Assembly (NCBI GenBank): GCA_014529385.2
Contig: CM043965.1
Location: 10,776,412 to 10,840,411 of the forward strand
Direction: 5' to 3'
Length of the DNA stretch: 64,000 nucleotides
Origin: Adiantum capillus-veneris
Taxonomy: Eukaryota > Streptophyta > Polypodiopsida > Polypodiales > Pteridaceae
A program made the position numbers and the translations under genes. Of the stretch, positions 57,754 to 64,000 are shown piece by piece (within the stretch, counting starts at the first letter, position 1; each line of letters opens with the position of its first letter). Below the pieces are notes generated by a model, which saw nothing but the letters and a program-made list of their open reading frames with translations, ran no database searches and was not told where the DNA came from.

Positions 57754-58715
57754 TGTAAGGATTCTAGTTGCTAATCCTTCATTAATTACTTAAACTCCTA
57801 ATTAAGACTTAAGAAACTTGAACTATACTGAAAAACAAGACTCAGAAGACTCTATGTTGATTGAATGTGTCATACAAGGGCTCCTTATATAGAAGACGAA
57901 GAGACACAAATGAAAAGACACGTCTCCTGGTGAAGAGACATGACTTTAGACGTAAAGACACATCCTTTCGGCGAAGAGCTGCAACCATTGGACGAAGAGT
58001 TGCACCCATAGAGCCGAAGGAGTGTGGCTTTTGGCAAAGTGATGCGTCTTTTGGGCGAAGGGGTGTGACCATCCAAAGCGGAGGGATCCTCCTTGGCATG
58101 GCACTTCGCGTATCTGCAACTAGGAGTAGATGTGATATTGTTAACATAGTCACAATCGTGACATTCCCTCCCATTTAAAATGAGAGCCCGTGTCAAAGAA
58201 ACGACTTCTGATGTTGATAGAACTCTGGAAAAGCATTGAATCTTCGAAAATCTTCAATCTTTGAGTATCATATCAGAAACCTTTGTTTTGAACCTTTGCT
58301 TCTTGCGAAACCTTTTTGCTTTGACTGCTAGATCCCATGTCATTGCATTATTCAAAGACTTTTTAGAAGAATATGGTTTAATCGGGTTGACTGCAATAAG
58401 AGATTGATCTTCAAAATTCTTCATGCGATGTAAGATTTCTGGTTCAAAATCTTCTAGTAACTGCGAAATATTTGGGAAGAGGAAATCTTCTCAAGGTACT
58501 CTTCAAATGGAGTAACTTCAACTTTAGTAATCATTGGAAAGTATTTTGGATTGAGAGTGTAATCATCGTCCAATAATGAATCCCAAAATTCTTCAGAATC
58601 ATCTTCAGAAACTATCATTTCATGACTTGCAATTGGCATATCATCATCCAGCAAAGAATCAAAGAAAGCATAGTCGTCTTCAGACTCGGAATCAACAACT
58701 ATGTCCTTATCTCTG
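57754..58715 (-). mobile_element. C2 fragment: 3' LTR and 3' internal end of a C-family element
   Basis: 57754-58163 matches the C1 LTR (TGTAAGGATTCTAGTT start; ends CACAATCGTGACA). The adjoining TTCCCTCCCATTTAAAAT is the same purine tract seen in C1, read on the minus strand. About 550 bp of internal sequence follow, with a 66-codon acidic minus-strand frame (58654-58454). The element is cut at 58715 by A3, and its 5' part is absent. Confidence 0.82.
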
Positions 58716-59256
58716 TGTCACAAAGTGATGATGTGGCGGACAACAGAAACCCTAATTTCTGCCAGAAACCCTAAAATTCCTGCAAACCCTAATTTTTGCC
58801 AGAAACCCTAAATTCCGGAAATCGCGGAGGCGGATTATTAAAAAAAAAAATTTGGAAAATGATGAGCGACGCGAATTTTGCTTTTGCTTTTTTTTACAAA
58901 AAAAGAGAAAAGACTCTCTAAGAGAGAGAGAGAACTGATGCTTTTGATTTTAAAAGCTTTTGGGGCTCTGCTTTTGGGCATCCCTTGTAACCTTTAAATT
59001 AGTGGTGAGGGCCTCACTTCTCAGAGCATCTGGACGCAGAGTCTGAGAGTGAAACCCTAACCGCTCTCTTGTACTTTGATGATTGATTAATATAAAAAGA
59101 AATACCAAAAGGGGCGCCAGTCTTTGGGGCCAATATCTCTAGGCACGGAAATCCGCCGGGCCAGTGCAAATCTATTGTGATCTGTGAATTGTTTTGAAGT
59201 GGTTATTTGGTGCTGTCGCGGTTGATTCTTGACTTGGAGTGTCCAAGTCTGTTACA
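58716..59256 (+). repeat. Left LTR of A3
   Basis: 541 bp, TGTCACAAAGTGATGATG start and GTCTGTTACA end. The interior carries the CTTTTGGGCATCCCTTGTA block of the A family. Confidence 0.9.
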
Positions 59257-59326
59257 GTGGTATTAGAGCACGGCCGATTTCTCTTCTACGGGAAATCCGA
59301 TCCCCGAATTTTTTTCCGCGGCACCT

Positions 59327-60891
59327 ATGGCTTCAGGCAATGATCAGTCGACTCCCTCTGCATCTGGAGATGCGGGCTGGGATCACAACGAAGATTCAGA
59401 CAGAGAGTATGGCCCGCCTCGGCCTACTCAGGCGGAGCAAAGAGAGATGGAGCGTCGTCAATTGATTGGTGATGCAACAAAGATGATGCTCAATTTTGCC
59501 AAGGACCCGAAGATGGCAAAATATATGAACCAGACCTCTTTGGAAGAGGTACAGATGGAGTGGCAGAGAACCACAACACTCCCGAAACCCGCTCTCAAGA
59601 AACCTTCTGCCTCCAAGAAATATACGGAGAAGGAACTGGAGAACGTGGTTGATGCACGGATTGCTCAGCTTTTTGACACGCAAAAGAAAGCCAAAAAGCA
59701 CGGCAAAAAGCAGAAGAAAGGCACTGACTTCCCGGGATATTTGGGTCGTCGGTCGACATTTGACAAGGCAAAGAAATTGAAGAAGCGCATCAAGTTTGAA
59801 GACCTATCCAGTTCTTCTTCTTCTTCTTCTGACAGTTCTTCTAGCTCCTCGGATTCGAGCGAAGAAGACAAAAAAGGTAAAAAGCGAAGCAAGAAGCAAC
59901 GCTTTGGAAAGGGCAAGAGAAAGGCAAAGAAGGCTAAATCTCGCCCAGAGACTGACAGTTCTACTGAGGACTCGTCTACAGACAGCTCAGATTCCGATGA
60001 CGGAAAGTTTTATGCGAACAAGAAGAATTTTTAAAAAGCCAACCAGTATGACTTTCTCGAAGATAAAAGCAAGAAAGTCCGAGAGTTTAAGGAAGGTGGC
60101 CACTCGATCAAGTTTGATACTTTTCAGGATACTCAGATGCTTCGAAGGCTTTGTCTTTTATACAGCAGTTTAACATTGCTTTCGCGGGAGGACGCTATTC
60201 AGAGCACTCCAAGATTCGGAGAGCTACCTCTTACTTTAAGGGGAATGCTCGTACTTGGTGGTCCACGCTTCTATTAAGCAAGACTGTGCCAGTTACATGG
60301 CTGAAATTCAAGAGGCTTTTTATTTCTTCTTGGTTGACTCAAGAGTTTGAGCGAGATATACGAGCTGCTTGGAACCATCTCCGGATGACCAAGAGCGATA
60401 CAGTGAATTCTTATTGTGAAAGATTCTGGAGCTCTTTTCTACCCGCCTCTTCATTCAAGAAGATCTCGTTCAGAGAACAGATTGAGCGGTTTACCTTGGG
60501 TCTACCTACAGAGATCCGAAATCACTGCTTGGAACAGAAGTCAGCTTCTATTCAAGAGTTGATGAGTCATGCGAAGCGGGGCTTTGCCATTCACTCTTGC
60601 AGTCTGACCTACCCCACAGATGAGGCCATGACACAACGAGCCGAACAGACTTCTGGGAATGAAAGTAGAATGAAAAAGAGCAACCCAGAGAAAAAAAAGG
60701 ATGCACGATCCAAGCTTACTCCTGAGGAGAGAGCTCGCTTCATCAGAGAGGGGAAGTGCTTTGGATGCGAGGAACATGGACATATTTCCGCGAAGTGCCC
60801 TGATAAGGCACAGGAAGAACAAAATGATAAAAACGACGACAGGTCTGAGAGTTCGAGAGCAGCTGAGGAATGTGGCAGAAAAGGCAGATAG
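59327..60891 (+). pseudogene. A3 gag with one stop and one frameshift
   Basis: ATG 59327 opens MASGNDQSTPSASGD. The N-terminal extension has EYGPPRPTQAEQREMERR, then a tract of more than ten serines with Asp/Glu at 59810-59870, and two KKR-rich blocks. A TAA at 60032-60034 and a small deletion near 60130 interrupt the frame. Capsid segments follow at 60151: FIQQFNIAFAGGRY, NARTWWSTLLL, YCERFWSSFLPASSF. An intact CCHC knuckle, CFGCEEHGHISAKC, lies at about 60760-60801. The ORF ends at 60891. The basic and serine-rich extension, ahead of the capsid, is unusual for a gag and is shared by A1 and A2. Confidence 0.9.
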
Positions 60892-61396
60892 AAAAGCAGA
60901 ACTGGTACCACATGGCGTGGGACCTGCACCGAATCTAATGAATGAAAGTACAAACTTTGCCACTTTCGGGGCAAAGCGAAGGATCAGGAAGCTCTTTTGA
61001 AGGAGCCAAGGCCAACTTCTTTTCACTTGGAATTGGCGGCTTGATTTGGAACTACGCCCGACAGACTGACGCCACAGGCGGAGGTAGTTCGACTGGCACC
61101 CGGATGGGATGTTGCCATTACACCGAGCATTGGCAAACTTCGTTTGCAATGACAGGGGTGTTCAGGGCACGTGAGTGACGTTCTACTCGGGATCCCTTGG
61201 TACCACAAGAACTACGCCGTGGTTGACTACCGGGCCGAGAAAGCGACTTTGATAAATGAAGGGCTTAGAGATTGTACTTGATGAACTTCAGTTTTCTTAC
61301 TCATTCTTTTGGGAGAACTGAACGATGGATAAAGGTTGAATATGTTTTGACCTGAAGAAAAGAACGCCAAGATTTTTTTATCCACGCTCATGCCGA
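60892..61396 (+). pseudogene. A3 protease remnant and linker
   Basis: The active site cannot be read, but VVRLAPGWDVAITPSIGKL and then DVLLGIPWYHKNYAVVDYRA (61175-61235) match the later part of a retropepsin. At least one stop and a frame change separate it from gag and RT. Confidence 0.65.
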
Positions 61397-64000
61397 TTGC
61401 TTTTGAGAGGGCCTAAAGATCATACCATTGATCTGATATCTGGAAGCACGCCACCGAATCGGCCACCTTATCGTGTGAGCCGAGTACAGAATGAAAAGAT
61501 TATGAACCCAGTGAAAGACCTCTTGGAAAAGGGTCTTGTCCAACCTGATACATCACCGTATTGCTCTCCAGTGTTGTTGGTTTTAAAGAAAGACGGATCT
61601 TGGAGAATGTGCATCGATTATAGCACTCTCAACGAAATCACCATCAAGAACAGATTTCCGATTCCTAGGATCGATGATATACTTGACAGGTTACAGGGAT
61701 CCTCGTGCTTTAGCAGGATTGACTTGAAGAGTGGATATCATCAGATCAGGATAGCGCCAGGAGATGTCTACAAGACAGCTTTTCGAACGACTTTTGGGTT
61801 ATTTGAGTTTTTGGTGATGCCTTTTGGCTTAACCAATGCTCCTGCGACATTTAACCGGATGATGGACAGGATTTTTCGAGAGTACAGGCTATTTTTTTTT
61901 GGCACTTTCTTTGACGACATCATTGTTTTCTCCAAGAATGAGGCAGAACACAGAGATCATCTGCTTCAAGTCTTTTAGGCATTACGAGATCACACGTTAG
62001 TGATTAATGCAAAGAAAAGTGAATCTTTCCTACCAGAGATACACTTTTTGGGACACATTGTGTCAGCAGCAGGAGTGCAAATGGACCCGGCCAAGATAGA
62101 GACTATCTGTGATTGGCCCGATTTGAGGAATGTCCATGAAGTTAGAAGCTTCTTGGGATTGTGTTCGTACTACAGGCGGTTCATACGAAAGTTTGCAGAG
62201 GTTGCTTCCCCTTTGCATACCTTGACACAGAAAGGAGTACCTTTTTCGTGGGGACCCACAGAGGTGACTGCCTTTCAGACATTGAAAGAGAAATTCACTA
62301 CAGGACCAGATTTGACTTTGTCGGACTTGCAGAAGTCATTTGAAGTATTTTGTGAAGCTTGTGCTCGTAGTCTGGGTGCGGTCTTGATGCAAGAAGGCCA
62401 TGTCATAGCTTACGAGAGTCGTTTGTTCTCTAGGCCGGAGATGACAGCACAGATCTATGGGAAAGAGCTTTTGGCGGTGATCCACGGTCTTACTCAGTGG
62501 CGGCATTACCTACTCGGAGCGGATTTTACTGTCTTTACAGACCATCAGAGTTTGCGCTAGTTCTTGTCACAGAAGCAGCTTTCGGAAAAGCAGATGCGGT
62601 GGGTGAACATCTTGTCACAGTTCCACTTCCAGATTGTCCATGTGCAGGGACAGAAGAATGTGGTGGTAGATGCTTTGTCTCGAAAACCGTTGGTTCTGGC
62701 TATTTCCGCGATACATCATAGGAGCTTCGAGGATATGGTCGATCAGTGTGCCACAGATACAGATTTTGCAGATATTTTCACACGGATACGGGATGGGGAG
62801 ACAGTAGCTGGATACTCCCTTCGGGAAGGCTACTTGATGAAAAAGACTATGTTGTGCGTTACACAGCCGTTGAGGGAAAAGGTTATGACTGATTGCCACT
62901 GTCCACCTTTTACGGGTCACCGCGGCATTGCTACCACCATGAAAGGGGTAGAGAGAGATTTCTTTTGGCGGAGACTGAAGAAGGATATGGAAGAGTTTGT
63001 GCGCAGTTGCTTGGTATGCCAGAAGGTCAAGTTTGACAGGCATAAGGCACAGGGATTGTTACAGCCTTTACCCATACCCACCCGCCCCTGGGAAAATATT
63101 GAAATGGATTTCATTTTTTTTTATCTCCCGAGAATACAGAATGATCACGATGATTTTCCGATTACATGGCACGCCTGAGACGATTGTCTCCGACAGAGAC
63201 CCCAGATTTATGAGTTTGTTTTGGAAGGCAATTTGAAAGAACATTGGGACGCGGTTGCAGTTCTCGTCATCGTTCCACTTGCAGACTGACGGGCAATCTG
63301 AGATTGCCAATTCAGTGATTTTAGATTTATTGAAGTCTTCTATCTCGCATCAGAAGACTCAATGGGAAAAGAACTTACCTTTGGTGGAATTTGCCTATAG
63401 TAACACGATACACTCTTCGACGGGGAAGACGCCATGTGAGATTGTTGAAAGTGCTGCGAAGGTTCCATCCTTCCTGAGCACGAAAGATTAGAAATTTGAA
63501 GCGGATGAATATTCGTGAGACTTGGATACGGCTTTTTGCCAAGGTTCGCGAGACTTTGCAGGAGTCTCAAGAACGACAGAAAAAGGCAGCGGATCGCCAT
63601 CGTCGCGACTGGAAACTGAAGGAGGATGATTGGGTGCTCTTACTTTTGAGAAGGCACGCCTAAGAAAGAAACAGGGAAAGGAGAGGCTTTTTCCAAAGCT
63701 TAGTATGTGATACTACGGACCTTTCCAGATTACTGAAAAGATAAATGAAGTCTCCTTCCGACTGAAACTGCCAGATACTTGGAGGATTCACAATGCATTT
63801 CATGTGAGTCTCTTGAAACCTGTTAAGGGTGATGTGCCTGATGATGGGGAGCCTGATGAGCAACCCAAAGTGGAAGAAAACGAGGAGATCCTTGTTCCTG
63901 AACAGATTTTGGCACATAATGATACGAAGAAAGGTAAAGTCCGAAGGCGGTTCTTGGTTTAGTTCAAGAACTTTCCTGCATTTGATGCGAAGTGGATGGA
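61397..64000 (+). pseudogene. A3 pol: RT, RNase H, integrase, chromodomain-like end
   Basis: One frame carries RT and RNase H from 61397 to 63178, broken by TAG at 61976 (expected Gln) and TAG at 62558 (SLR*FLSQ, expected Trp or Tyr). RT blocks: [55 protein letters not shown]. RNase H: FEVFCEACARSLGAVLMQ, ELLAVIHGL, FTDHQSLR, VVDALSRK. Integrase: H...H and CLVCQKVKF near 62900-63030, then MDFI near 63107. About 40 residues are deleted before [11 protein letters not shown], and the Glu block HLQTDGQSEI lies near 63280. A GPF segment ([18 protein letters not shown]) lies near 63715. The last 140 bp encode [10 protein letters not shown]...RRFLV, a chromodomain-like start. Confidence 0.9.

Larger units (their letters stand above)
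58716..64000 (+). mobile_element. Ty3/gypsy chromovirus-like element A3, runs off the window
   Basis: LTR 58716-59256 is followed by the primer site GTGGTATTAGAGC. Gag, protease remnant, RT, RNase H, integrase and a chromodomain-like segment follow in order. The element is not complete at 64000. Lesions include stops, frameshifts and a deletion in the integrase core. Confidence 0.93.

Overview
This window is about 64 kb of nuclear DNA from a plant, almost all of it transposable-element sequence. The evidence is several plant-type Ty3/gypsy LTR retrotransposon families primed by initiator-methionine tRNA (TGGTATCAGAGC-type primer sites), very long CT/GA and GT/CA microsatellites, AT-rich spacers, and one short stretch that looks like spliced exons of an ordinary plant gene. 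A Penelope-like reverse transcriptase and a Ty3 element whose proteins resemble fungal-type elements make a non-flowering vascular plant (fern, lycophyte or gymnosperm) plausible, but this is inference. I saw no rRNA, tRNA, CRISPR or bacterial-type operon.

Layout. 0.7-3.9 kb: decayed minus-strand Penelope-like reverse transcriptase, preceded by an unrecognised broken protein. 3.9-11.4 kb: AT-rich spacer with a 96-bp tandem repeat and CT/CA microsatellites. 11.45-21.54 kb: nearly complete Ty3/gypsy element (here 'H') with about 2.04-kb, almost identical LTRs and a full gag-pol broken by only a few lesions. Each LTR carries two adjacent small ORFs that are homologous to each other. 21.5-24.9 kb: no recognisable gene. 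24.9-26.4 kb: three apparent exons (minus strand) with good splice sites, the 3' end of an unidentified gene. 26.8-28.0 kb: solo LTR with a perfect target duplication.

28.3-64 kb is a Russian-doll nest of LTR elements. Element A1 (29.7-36.6 kb) holds C1 (31.7-34.7 kb). A fragment of D2 holds E (36.8-47.5 kb), which holds D1 (39.7-42.9 kb) and a LINE-like fragment. A2 (from 48.8 kb) is interrupted by B (from 51.0 kb), which holds F (52.8-57.0 kb). B's right LTR is cut by C2 (57.75-58.7 kb), followed by A3 (58.7 kb to the window end). Perfect 5-bp target duplications support the limits of E (AGTGA), F (CTTTT), C1 (TTCCT) and the solo LTR (CTTAC).

Working relations. A3, E and H encode recognisable gag, protease, reverse transcriptase, RNase H and integrase. 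B, C1, D1 and F lack most or all of these and would need enzymes from relatives, so the region reads as a community of autonomous elements and their parasites. F keeps an intact 371-codon ORF while its likely helper E is badly decayed. The observations most worth a second look are the twin LTR-encoded small proteins of H, the intact accessory ORF of F, and the unknown protein next to the Penelope-like RT.
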